Of a DNA stretch of 64,000 nucleotides, positions 47,999-58,964 are shown piece by piece. The stretch covers positions 1 through 64,000 of the forward strand of contig UESW01000077.1 of NCBI GenBank assembly GCA_900491605.1, in the 5' to 3' direction. Every line of letters starts with the position of its first letter. Position 1 is the stretch's first letter. The notes below the pieces were generated by a model, which had not been told where the DNA came from, ran no database searches, and worked only from the letters and a program-made list of their open reading frames with translations. A program made the position numbers and the translations under genes. This stretch comes from Calamus simplicifolius. Lineage: Eukaryota > Streptophyta > Magnoliopsida > Arecales > Arecaceae.

Positions 47999-50900
47999 AT
48001 GGCAACTCCTAATAATATTGGTATGAATATCCATCAACCTTTTATCCCTATTTTTGATGAAAAAATTATGATTATTGGAGTATCAAGATGAAGACCTTTT
48101 TATTTCACAAGAAGTATGAGATCTAGTTGAGAACGGATACGAAGACCCAGTTAATCCAACAAATAATCAGAAGGAGCAACTGAAGGATTACAAAAAGAAG
48201 GATGTCAAAGCTTTGTTCTTTATCCAACAAGCTGTATCTGAGAAAATTTTTCTCAGAATTATTAGAGCCACCAAATCAAAGGAGGCATGGGATATCTTGG
48301 AAGAGGAATTTTAAGGCAACATAAAGGTAAGAGATATCAAACTTCAAACTCTGAGAAGAGAATTTGATAATTTGATAATGCAAGAAAATAAAAAATTGAA
48401 GGATTACTTCTCCAAAATTACGGAGACTGTTAATCAAATGAAGAGCTATGATGAAACCATCACCGAGCGAAGAATATGTGAGAAAATCTTGGCTAGTTTA
48501 TCTCTAAAATTTGATACAATAGTTGCAATTGTTGAAGAATCTAAAGATCTTTCTGAATTAAGTGTTCATGAATTAATGGGATCTCTTGAAGCTCATGAGC
48601 AAAGATTATTTAGGTATAAAGAATCATCAATTGAAAGTGCCTTTCAATCTAAACTCAAAGTGGTTGATAAAAATTCTCAAAAAGAATCACCTAGTCATGC
48701 TCCAGTCAAAAAGAGTCATTCAGAGGTAAAAACCAGAGTAGAGGAAGAGGAAGAAATATGAAAGGAAGAGGTAGAGAAATGCAAAGAAATAATTTTTCAA
48801 AATGCAATATGATGAGAGCACTCAACAAAGGTGCAATATATGTAAAAGGTCTTCTCATGCTGAAAAAGATTGCTGATTTAGGGGAAAACCCCAATGTTAT
48901 AATTGCAAAAAGTTTGGAGATGTTCAAAAAGATTGCAGATACAAAGCAAGTGAACAGGCACACTTCTTAGAAGAAAATGAAGGTCAACAAAGCACACTAT
49001 ATGCATGTCAAACTGCAGAAGAGCAAAGTAATAGTATGTGGTATCTTGATAGTGGTTGCAGCAATCACATGATAGGAGACAAGTCTATTTTTGTGAACAT
49101 TGACAGTTCTTCAATTTCACAAGTGAAGATGGGAAATGGTGCAATAGTTCAAGCAAGAGGTAAAGGCACAATTGAAATCAATACCAAGAAAGGAAGAAAA
49201 TTCATTCATGATGTTTTACTTGTTCCAGATTTGAAGCAAAATCTCTTGAGTGTTGGACAGCTGATTGAGCATGGGCATATGGTACACTTTGAAAATAATG
49301 TTTGCAAGTTATATGACAGAGGGATGAAAAATCAACTTATGACAAATATCAAGATGAAGAAAAATAGAAGTTTTCCTCTTATTTTGCACTATGCAAAGGA
49401 TGCTGCATGGAAGATGGAGGTAAATGATGAGTCATGGTTATGGCACAAAAGGTTTGGGCACTTGAATTTTTAAAGTTTGAGAAGTTTACATCAAAAGAAT
49501 ATGGTGTATAGTCTACCAGCAATACATGACAAGGAAGAACCTTGTGAAGGATGTGCACTTGGAAAACAACATAGAGAGGCATTTCCAAAAGAGCATGTAT
49601 GGAGAGCCAAAGCACCATTGGAGCTTATTCATAGTGACATATGTGGACCTATGAAAACTCCTTCTCATGCAGGTAACATCTACTTCATTATTTTTATTGA
49701 TGACTATTCAAGGATGATATGGGTATATTTTATGATACATAATCAGAGGCATTTCTTATCTTTAAGAAGTTTAAAAATTATGTGGAAAGACAAAGTGGGC
49801 ATTATATCAAGGTGCTGAGAAGTGATAGAGGTGGTGAATACAATTCAAATGAATTTGAAAAATTTTGTGAAGATGATGGTATACAAAGATAATTGACTGT
49901 TAGCTATACACCAGAGCAAAATGGTGTTGCAGAAAGAAAGAATCGTACTATTGTTGAGATGTCTAAATCTATGCTCAAAGACAAAGGCCTTCCAAATTCT
50001 TATTGGGCAGAAACGGTGAATACAACAGTTTATGTGATGAATAGATGTCCAACAAAAGCTCTTCAAAATATGACACCATTTGAAGCCTAGCATGGTAGAA
50101 AGCCTTCAGTGAAGCATTTCAAAATCTTTGGATGTGTGTGCTATGCACATATTCCAAAGGAAAGGAGACATAAACTTGATGAAGTAAGTGAAAAATGTAT
50201 CTTTGTTGGATACAGTTCTAAATCAAAAGGTTACAGACTTTTCAGCTTGAAGCAGAATCAAGTGATCATAAGAAGAGATGTTATTTTCAATGAAAAAGTT
50301 GCTTGGGATTGGAAGCAAAAGAAAGTTGAAGAAAATATTATTCCTCTTGATGAAGAAATTCATGATGCTCAAAATGAAGAACATGAGGTTGAAGGTTCAC
50401 CACAAACTACTTCAAGTTCAAGTCCATCTTCAAGTTCTACTCCTATAAAAATGAGAAGGTTAAGTGACATTTATGCTTCTTGTAATTTCTGCATAATTGA
50501 GCCTGAATCTTATGAAAATACTATGCATGAAGAAGTGTGGAACAAAGCAATGCAGGAAGAAATCAATATGATTGAGAAGAACAAAACTTGGGAATTAGTG
50601 AAGAAACCAAGTGATAAGAAAGTCATTGGCTTGAAGTGGATCTACAAAACAAAGCACAATCCAGATGGCACCATTCAAAGACACAAAGCAAGATTAGTAG
50701 TAAAGGGATACTCTAAATTACCTGGTATTGATTATCAAGAAACTTTTGCATCTGTTGCTAGACATGATACAATTAGAACTCTTATTTCTATAGCAGCTAA
50801 TAAAAGTTGGAAACTACATCAACTAGATGTAAAGTCTGCATTCTTGAATGGAGTATTAGAAGAAAAAATTTATGTTGAACAATCTCAAGGCTTCATCATC

Positions 50901-51985
50901 AAAGGTCAAGAAAACAAGGTATACAAGTTAAAGAAAGTATTATATGGGCTGAAGCAAGAACCAAGAGCATGGTACTCTCAAAAGTCCAAGTGAACCAACA
51001 CTTTATGTGAAGAAGCAAGGTAATGATATTCTCATTGTCTCTCTTTATGTTGATGATTTAATTATTACTGGTAACAATGAGAATATGATCTTGACTTTCA
51101 AAAATGATATGATGAGAAGATATGAAATGAATGATATGGGTTTGCTTCATTATTTTTTGGGAATTAAAATAAGTCAAAGAAAAGATGGTATATTTATCAG
51201 TCAAAAGAAGTATGTAGAAGTCATTCTCAAGAAATTCAACATGGAAAATTACAATAGTGTGGAAACACCTTTTGTGGTAAATGATAAGTTGATGAAAGAA
51301 GATGAAAGTGGTGAAGCAAATGCATAATTATACAGAAGCATTATTGGAAGCTTATTATATCTAACAATTACAAGGCCAGACATAATGTTTGCATCAAGTT
51401 TACTTTCCAGATTTATGCAAAAGCCAAGTAATATTCACTTTGGACAAGCAAAAAGAGTCTTGAGATACATCAAAGGTACTAAAGATTATGGGATCATATA
51501 TGAAAGAAACAAGAATGATATGATGAAATTAGTTGGATTTTGTGATAGTGATTGGGCTGGAAGTATTGATGACATGAAAAGCACATCAGGTATGCATTCT
51601 TTTATGGATCATGTATCATATCTTGGGCATCTAAGAAGCAAGATACAGTGGCATTATCTTCTTCTGAAGCTAAATATATTTCAACAACTTTGGCAGCTCA
51701 ACAAATAATTTGGTTGAGAAGAATACTTGAAGATATGGGTGAAAAGCAAGAAGAAGCTACTACTCTGCTATGTGACAACAAATCTACTATTTCTATGACA
51801 AAGAATCCTATATATCACAGCCGCACCAAGAATATCAAAATCAAGTACCATTTCATTTAGAGATGTGGTAGAAGAAAAAGAAATTGAAGTCAACTATGTG
51901 AAGACTGAAGACCAAATTGCAGACATCTTCACCAAGGCACTACCCAAGGAGAAATTCATTCACTTTAGAGATCTCATGGGTATCC
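47999..51985 (+). pseudogene. Copia gag-pol polyprotein, disrupted
   Basis: Domains in order. Gag: MATPNNIG start at 47999, NYDYWSIKMKTFL at about 48062, and the UBN2-type core 48372-48761 with LSVHELMGSLEAHEQR. Zinc knuckle CYNCKKFGDVQKDC at about 48895. Protease WYLDSGCSNHM at 49039. GAG-pre-integrase WLWHKRFGHLN at 49437. Integrase CEGCALGKQ, ELIHSDICGPM, FIDDYSRMIWVYF (49550-49730) and the NGVAERKNRTIVEM block at 49920. RT GLKWIYKTKHNPDG (50631), LHQLDVKSAFLNG (50815), YVDD at 51046. RNase H CDSDWAG (51541) and ALSSSEAKYISTT (51649). Breaks: in gag near 48092, 48112, 48314 and 48760; stops or frameshifts near 49471, 49758, 49816 and 50090; a deletion plus frameshift at about 50970 just before YVDD; and 51325 and 51640. 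Not functional as it stands. Confidence 0.9.
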
Positions 51986-52007
51986 AAGAACAACCATTAA
52001 AGGGGAG

Positions 52008-52262
52008 TGTTAAAAGATAATGGTTGTTAGTTTGTTAGAGTTAGTTTTTTAAATAATGAGTCTATCTTTTATGATTTGATAGGATAGCTTTAGATGGATA
52101 AAATCATAAGAGGATTATGCTTATCCGTAGAAACAAGAAACAATATTTATATGGTGATGTGCTTAATGAAACGTAATAGAAAAATTTTATTCTTGAGTGA
52201 AAACCCTTCTTCTACCTTGATTCCTCTTCCCAAAATAATCTGAGTTGGAAACAATCCCAACA
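52008..52262 (+). repeat. 3' LTR of copia element (copy 4)
   Basis: A 255-bp partner of 47231-47462. It keeps a 23-bp segment (AAATCATAAGAGGATTATGC and flank) that the 5' LTR has lost or never had. Confidence 0.9.
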
Positions 52263-53340
52263 AATTCCTACTTAATAACAAGCTGTTATGCCAGTCTTTC
52301 CATCCTCCTAATCTCTCTTTTTATTGATATTTTAGCTAGAACCTAATCTTTATTCTTACCACACATCTCAACATCCTCTTTCGACCTATACTTTTTTTTT
52401 TTTTAAGTCTAATCCTCTTTCGATCAACTTTCATGTTTTCGTTTCAAAACCAGCATCATTTATTTAATAATCTCTGATGAAGCTTTCCTACTTTGTTGAA
52501 TATATAGGTAACTGGGTTTGGTAGGTAAGATTTATATTGTATGTCCATCTATATATAGTACCATATAGATCCATTAAAACGGTTCATTTTTCCATAAACC
52601 AATTTGTCATCCCATATTATTCTGATTTTGAAATCAAAAGAGTTAACTTGGTATGCTAGACACCTTATAATCATGGGACATACTTTTTTTTTTTTGCAAC
52701 ACTATAAGTCCAAAATTTTTCATCCAATTATTGTTCTCTAATGAAAACCAAAATTGTGGTCTAGGCCAACTGCATGAATTTCAATTTGATTAAAGTGGAT
52801 TCAGCTGCAAATTTTGCCTGCTGTATGATTTTATGATTGCTCAAGAAGTCACTGCCACAAATGGATTTCAAATAGGAAGTTCGATTATGGAATTTCTCTG
52901 TTAGTTGAAGTGATCGATATACTGTGATATTCTTAACTTGTTGCGTAATTTGTTTTCATTTTCTAACAATTTTGTTTGTTGCACCAGGAGAGTTTTAGTG
53001 CACTGCCATTTCACAAACAGGAAACGAAACTGGTGAATTTGAACAGTAGCAGCCAGTTTCCTTAGAAGCAATTTGCACATAATAGCTATAGCTATTTGAT
53101 TTTATTGAGTAGATGGACATATCACTCTTTCCATATATTAACAAATGGTCCTGTAGTTTTACCTGGATCACCTTGGCCAGCAAGACTTGGTTTTATATCT
53201 TGATTTTCTAGAATGTCAAAATGCCAATATCTTAATGCATATATCAAAATTCAATGCATTCCTGACGTCTACTTTTTCCCTGTTTGATGGAACTCTTTTT
53301 TTAATTATTTTTTTTAAGTTGTCAAATAATTTAGGTTTCT
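52263..53340. other. Intergenic stretch, no gene seen
   Basis: AT-rich sequence, T runs at 52389-52403 and 52686-52697, no recognisable protein or RNA gene. Confidence 0.4.
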
Positions 53341-53856
53341 TTTGATATTACTTTTATTTTTCTTATTTTCAAAATAAAATAATATTTCTATTTTATTTCT
53401 AAATTTTAATATATAAAAATGTTTAAGATATTAAATTAATTTAAAAAATAAACATAATGATGGTATTCGAGACACTAATGATAGTGGTACAAATAATAGT
53501 TGTGGTGCAACGATAGGATGTTGATAACATGATGGTAGTACCAATGATGGTATGGTAGCGAGGCAAAGACTGTGGTGGGTAAGAGTGGCATGGTGAAAGG
53601 GTTGGGTTAGAGCAATAGTTAATAATGGTACTAACAGTAGATGGTATACATTATGATTACGATGGCGAGGAAAATTATAGTAGCGACAACGATAATAGTG
53701 ACGTTGGTGGTAGAGAAGTCAACGACGTTAGCAGGGTGATAATAATACAAGTTAGTGATAATAAAAGACATGAGTCTAATTTTTTAAATAATAATAAAAA
53801 TATAAATTTTAATAATAACTTTTAAAGTTAGAAAAATAAAAGTAATAGTATCAAAC
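53341..53856. mobile_element. Terminal-inverted-repeat element with a GAT/GGT-rich core
   Basis: The left end TTTGATATTACTTTTATTTT (53341) pairs with the right end, whose complement reads TTTGATACTATTACTTTTAT (53855). The core (53460-53760) is a cryptically simple sequence built from GATGGTA, GTGGTA and GATAAT triplet-like blocks. No transposase. The open frame at 53625-53825 reflects the simple repeats. True ends may lie slightly outside. Confidence 0.45.
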
Positions 53857-54806
53857 ATATTATTTTCATGATTTATATGATTTTATTTTTAAAATTAAGA
53901 AATAAAATCGATGCTAATTAAAAGCCCTTCGTATATGTGTTAGGGTTTTGTTTTCATTTTTCTTGCTATCACCTTCATCATTAGAAGTACAATAAGTACA
54001 TTCAGATTTTTTCCACATAAAATTGACCGTACCCTTTTGAAATGACCATCAATAAGATGGAGAATTTGAATGAGTTTATCATTGACTGAGAAAACAACTT
54101 GTGGAGCAATGGTGAAAATATGTACGCAGCTTTAGACCTAATTCATCCATGCCATTGGAAAATATTTGCGAATCTGACAAATACTAGTGGTGCTAGAATT
54201 AAGCTAATCACACTATTTTTGGAAAAAAGAAAGAAAAGAGAGAGAGAGAGAGAGAGATGCAAAGATTCCAAGTAAAAAGTGAAGCCATGAGCAAATTTAA
54301 TGATCCATTAGTACAAGCGTTGAAAAAGCCAGGGTAAGCGAAGATAGGAGCAGTGTACTGCCACTATACATTGAGAAGGAGGAAAAGGTTTGGAATTGAG
54401 AGAAAGAGTACATGGATGCAGAAAGAGTAGTACATGAAGATTCAAGGATTTTATTGATCTGAGAGAAAGAGTACATGGATGCAGAAAATGGGATTATATC
54501 TAGCATCCCATGATGCCATGCTATTTCAATGTCCTTGAGGAGGAGATGCTGGGGCGGTGAGACCTATGGGATGTATGGTATGCCCAGGAAACGTACATGA
54601 AGGCATATGAGTCCAGCATTCTACCAATCCCAGTATGCAATCATGGCCCAAATTTCCTATTGCTCTCTATCCCCTCAGGGAACCACCTAGTAGGCCCAAA
54701 AGGGGGAGGAAGGAAGACGATGATGAGGTAAGATACGGTAAAGGACCGGATAGAAAACACTACACTCAAAGGCTAGAAATTAACGGCATAAGAATGAGAG
54801 ATAAAA
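53857..54806. other. Intergenic stretch with small repeats
   Basis: (GA)n microsatellite at 54236-54257. Direct repeat of about 27 bp (GAGAGAAAGAGTACATGGAT) at 54398 and 54461. No gene recognised. Confidence 0.45.
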
Positions 54807-55245
54807 TGTTGGGGTTTAATTCTCGGTGAATCGCAGTGGGATCAATTTTGTTAGAAAAGTACCCTGGGCTTTTACCTTTTGTTGCTAATGATAAGATTTT
54901 CTTCTTTGCTGGACGCTCCTTCCCTCCCGTACGCCTAGCTTCCTCCTCAACTGGCCTCCCATTGCTCAAGCCAAACCACGATCCTGAGAATCTGTGCATT
55001 CTCCTCACGCACGTCCACGAAGCCGCTGGCCCATCCAAATCCTAGCCATTAGGATTTAAATACATCCACTAAGTGAAGCATGTCCAGACTCAACAAAAAC
55101 TCTCATTGACTAACCTAATGAGAATAAACTAATCCTTAAGCCCATGTACATCTGTGACTTGATTTAATCTCAACCCTTGGACCCACACCTAACCCAATAC
55201 AAGTTAGCCCTCCTGGGCCTTGATAGCACTACACAAGGCCCAACA
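54807..55245 (-). repeat. 3' LTR of minus-strand copia element (copy 5)
   Basis: 439 bp, TGTTGGGCC...CCCCAACA on the minus strand. The polypurine tract AAGGTGGAGAT (minus, about 55245-55256) borders it. Its partner is 58162-58964, which is longer because of an insertion and a local duplication. Confidence 0.85.
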
Positions 55246-55379
55246 ATCTCCACCTTAGTCCTTTCAAGGCCTCAGCACATCTGTCATGTCCATTAGCTGC
55301 ATCTCTACGAAAGCTATCCCGTGAAAGAACCTTGATCAGTGCATTGCTGGGTTCTCTTGGTGTATGCCTTCATCAGCTC

Positions 55380-57345
55380 CACTCCACCTTCTTTCACCAA
55401 CTCTCTGTAGTTGAAGCCTTCCTTCTGAAATATCCTCTGCCACTAGTCCTGCCTTGTACCTGATACCTCCGTGCTCTAAAGGCCCTTTCTTGCGCCGATA
55501 AACCTATTTGCAACCGATGGATTTCTTTCCTTGTAAAAATTGGACCACCTGCCATGTGCCAGTCTTGTAGAGAGACTGTATCTTCTCTGCTGCTATAGCA
55601 TGCATCTTCTGCCATAGCCTGGACCCACCTATCCCTATTCTGGCTGTCTTGGCTCTTCATAGCCTCCTAATAGGTGTAAGGGTCTCATTCGATGTCACCA
55701 AGGCATTGACATCGAGTCCTCGAAGCTGTATCAACCGATGGTCGCACATTTTTCCTGTACAGTGCAATCCCAGTATCAGTCCCCTGCCCAGCTGCATTCT
55801 TCTGAGTCCTCTGCTCAGCTGCATCCTTCTGAACTTCTTGACTTTTAATACCTCTGTCAGTCCTCTCCATTGAATCTCAAATACGACTGTGTAAGAGGTC
55901 ATCTGACTAGTGTTGCCATGTTTCACCTCCTACAATCCTGCTGTGCATGTACTATCCATGTTCTGGAGGATCGAGCTCTCATCGAAAGTCATATCTCTAC
56001 TAATGACAACCTTCTTCTCCAAGGGGTCACATAGCCGATACCCCTTGATTCCATGCGGTAGCCCGAGAACACCATCTTCTTTGACCTGGTGTCAACTTAC
56101 TCCGCTCCTCAGCACCAACATATACAAATGCCGTGTATCCAAACACGCTTAGATAATTCAGGCTTATTTTACTTTAGACCATATCTTCTCTGAAATGCCT
56201 CTATCCAACCTGGTGTGCAGTGATCGATTGACCAAGTAGCTAGCTATACCTACTGCGTCAACCCAAAACATCTTTGAAAGCCCTGCTACAGCCTTAAGCA
56301 TCTTGCTTTTTCCAACAATGTTCTGTTCATCCTCTCAACCATCCCTTCCTGTCGAGAAGTTTTTATCACCGAGAAGTGCCTTTTGATGCCCACTCCTCAC
56401 AAAATCTCTGAAACTCACTGCTAGTGTATTTCCCACCACTGGCTGACCTCAAATACTTTACATTCCTACCCTGCTCCTTCTTCACCTCAGCTTTCCAGAT
56501 TTTGAACTTGGTGAAGACCTTTGATTTTTCCTTCATATAGTAGATCCATAGCTTCCTTGAGAAATCATCTATCAGGGTCATGAAGTATCTGGCCCCATTC
56601 CTTGCAGAAACCAGGGCTGGTCCCCAGACATCTATGTGTACTAGCTTTAGGGGTTCTGCACTCTTAGCTGTACTAACCAAGAATGCACTCTCCTCTACTT
56701 TTCCATCTGACATGGCTCATAGATCTTCATATCTCCACCACTCAGGTCTAGAAGCAGCCCTCTTTTGCTCAGTTCTTTCATCCTCTGTCTCCCATGTGGC
56801 TTAGGCCGTAATGCCATATCCTATACACATTCCGAGGATCTTGTTTTACAACTGTTGTCTTAGATTTTTTGGTCACCATAGAGCCCTGCAACCTGTATAG
56901 GTTGTTCTCCAGCCTTCTTCCTCTCATCACTACCATAGCTCCATTGGAGATGTTTAGAACTCCACTCCTGGCATGACTGCTGAAGCTGTATCCAGTCTGC
57001 TCCAGGTATCTCAGTGACACCATATTTTTCTTGAGTTCTGGAACATGCTTCACGCTGGTAAGAATGTGCATCATGCTATCAAACATCCTCACCCTCACTG
57101 TGCTAATTTCTGCCACCTTACAAGGATGATCATCTCCAAGAGTCACACACCCCTCATCAACCTCTGTGTAAGTATTGAACCACAACCGGTTGGAGTATAA
57201 TGATGAGAACAAGTTGAATCCAAGGTCCACATCTCTATACTATGCTTGTGACCATCTGATACTACCAAAAGATCATCCTCCACCTCCTGACCTGCAACTG
57301 TACTCACAGATTCAGATCCTTCCTTTTCTTCCTTTTTTCACTTTG
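55380..57345 (-). pseudogene. Copia pol remnant: protease, integrase, start of RT
   Basis: Minus strand. The protease region with WFNTYTEVDEGCVTLGDDHP and LTSVKHVPELKKN, then YSFSS, GAMVVMRGRRLENNLYRLQG and the pre-integrase RIWHYGLSHMGDRG (57230-56778). Integrase core with LKLVHIDVWGPA, FMTLIDDFSRKLWIYYM and FQRFCEE (56713-56366), and degenerate MVERMNRTLLEK near 56340. An RT fragment resembling DSQNRDRWVQAMAE and KSIGCK-VYRRKKG follows (55660-55470). Multiple stops and frameshifts; the remaining RT and RNase H are deleted. The pattern matches the tobacco Tnt1 group. Confidence 0.85.
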
Positions 57346-58026
57346 GACAATCCCTTTTAAAATGTCCTACTTCACCACACTTGTAGCACTTAGCCTTCCT
57401 GAACTGTAACTGTCCCCAGGCCTACTCCTGTCCCTTCCTCTGTCTGACCCTTTCCTAACTGATAGACCCTCTTGGAGAATAGATTCTTTGGTCATCCTCT
57501 CCCTCTGCTCATTCATTCGAAGCACCAAGACAATATCGTCATAGAACAATATCTCCTTTTTGTAGAGCAGCGTCGTAACCAATAAGTCATGTGATGTGAG
57601 CAGCAAACATAATAACAAAAGTGTCTTATCTTCCTCCTCTATCTTGACCCCGATATTCAGCAATTCATTGCTCACCCAATCGAACACCTGGATGTAGCCC
57701 AGCACATCTCCACCTTCTGACATCCAAAAATTGTATAGGTGATTCTTCAACATTAACTTGTTGCACATGTTCTTCCCCATGTAGAGGGCTTGCAACTTCG
57801 ACCAGAGTCCTTTCGAGGTAAAGGGCTGAATCTGCCAGACATCCTCTGATTGAACATGCTTTCTTCTCCAATAACATCCACTACTTATCTGTCATCCTAT
57901 CTAGTCTTTCCTCCAAAGCCAAATCTAAACCCTGCTGCACAAGAAGGTCCTCTATCCGGACTTTTCACATGGAGAAACTTTCCTTTCCATCAAACTTCTC
58001 AAAATCTATTTTTATGCTACTACTCA
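57346..58026 (-). pseudogene. Copia gag (Tnt1-like), broken
   Basis: Starts at the ATG at 58026 with KIDFEKFDGKESF. A stop at about 57965 and frameshifts follow. The core 57795-57367 has LQALYMGKNMCNKLMLKNHL, LLNIGVKIEEEDKTLLLLC and RMNEQRERM. A basic region and a complete CCHC knuckle (CYKCGEVGHFKRDC) lie at about 57400-57350. These are standard features of Tnt1-group Gag. Confidence 0.85.
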
Positions 58027-58146
58027 TGGCCAGATCTCAACCAAAAAATAGCACAAAAAATATTTCAAAAAATTGAGAGACATTGATGAAGCCTTACTGA
58101 AATTTTTTAGCTCTTGAAGATCTTCAAACAACTTCTTCCTGAACCT

Positions 58147-58160
58147 GGCTCTGATATCAA
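58147..58160 (-). promoter_or_regulatory. Primer-binding site of copia copy 5
   Basis: The minus strand reads TTGATATCAGAGCC beside the LTR, one base different from the usual tRNA-iMet complement. Confidence 0.75.
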
Positions 58161-58161
58161 T

Positions 58162-58964
58162 TGTTGGGTTTAGCCCTCGATGAACCGTAGTGGGATCAAC
58201 CTCGTTGAAAAAGTACCCTAGGCTTTCAATTTTTATTCCTAATGATCAGATTGGTGTAGTGGTAAATTGCTTACTTTTGAACTAGATCAAAGGTTCAAAC
58301 AAACCACCGCTGCTTTCAAATTTTTAGTCCTTGATTTTTTTTTTCTGATTTTCTTCTTTGTTGGACGCTCCTCCTTCCCTCCCGCCTTCCTCCCATGTCT
58401 GATTTTCTTCTTTGTTGGACGCTCCTCCTCCTCCTCCCGTGAGCTTATCTTCACAAGGACTTTCTCATGGCTTTTCCCCGTTGAACGTGGCCTCCCATTG
58501 ACCGGATCCGTGGAGACCTCCACACGCTAGAGCCAACCCACGATCCCAAGAATCTGTGCATTCTCCTCATGTAATTCCTAGTTCGGCCGGTGGCGGGATC
58601 TCACGAAGACCACAGTCGATGGCTAGTCCATCCGGCTTTCTTCCTAAAAGGCACCATCACAGAAGAGGAAGAGGGAGAGGAGGAGATAGGAAGAAGAAGA
58701 TGAGAGAAAAGAGAGAGAATTATTTTGGGAGGAAAGAATCTGTTTCATATTTCATCAAAACCCTAGCGATTAAGATTTAAATACATCCACTAAGTGGGCC
58801 AGGTCCAGACTCAACAAAAACTTCCATGTACTAACCCAATGAGATTAAACAATCCCCTAGCCCGTGTACACCCATGACTTGATTTATCTCAACCCTTGGA
58901 TCCATACCTAGTCCAATACAAGTTAGCCCTTTTGGGCCTTGATAGCATCACACCAGGCCCAACT
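58162..58964 (-). repeat. 5' LTR of copia copy 5, enlarged
   Basis: 803 bp against 439 bp in the partner. The last base at 58964 departs from the expected terminus. Extra material: a probable SINE (about 58240-58344), a 54-bp tandem duplication (CTGATTTTCTTCTTTGTTGG at 58345 and 58399) and further unique sequence up to about 58745. Confidence 0.8.
58240..58344 (+). mobile_element. Probable tRNA-derived SINE with T-rich tail
   Basis: About 100 bp present in only one of the two LTRs. It has a polymerase III A box-like TGGTGTAGTGG (58252-58262) and a B box-like GGTTCAAAC (58292-58300), with a possible anticodon-like hairpin CTTTTGA...TCAAAG between them. A run of 10 T ends it at 58344. T-ended short SINEs are known in grasses (p-SINE1 type). 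No clear flanking duplication. Confidence 0.5.

Larger units (their letters stand above)
47231..52262 (+). mobile_element. Nearly full-length Ty1/copia retrotransposon
   Basis: 5.03 kb with paired LTRs, primer site, gag-pol remnant and polypurine tract (AAAGGGGAG, 51999-52007). The flanks are CAAATT at the left and AATT(C) at the right, giving a 4-5-bp target duplication and showing that the insertion borders are intact. It lies about 1 kb downstream of the stop codon of the dCTP pyrophosphatase-like gene, in the same direction. Confidence 0.9.
54807..58964 (-). mobile_element. Deleted Ty1/copia (Tnt1/Tork-like) element
   Basis: Paired LTRs with primer site and polypurine tract but an internal region of only about 2.9 kb: gag, protease, part of integrase and the start of RT remain. 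The catalytic YVDD part of RT and all of RNase H are gone. The flanks TAAAA (left) and TATCT (right) do not match, so the target duplication is lost. Confidence 0.85.

Noticed and set aside
58247..58305. Functional tRNA gene
   Set aside because: A and B box-like motifs are present, but no full cloverleaf with an acceptor stem can be drawn, and the sequence lies inside an LTR; SINE is the better reading.
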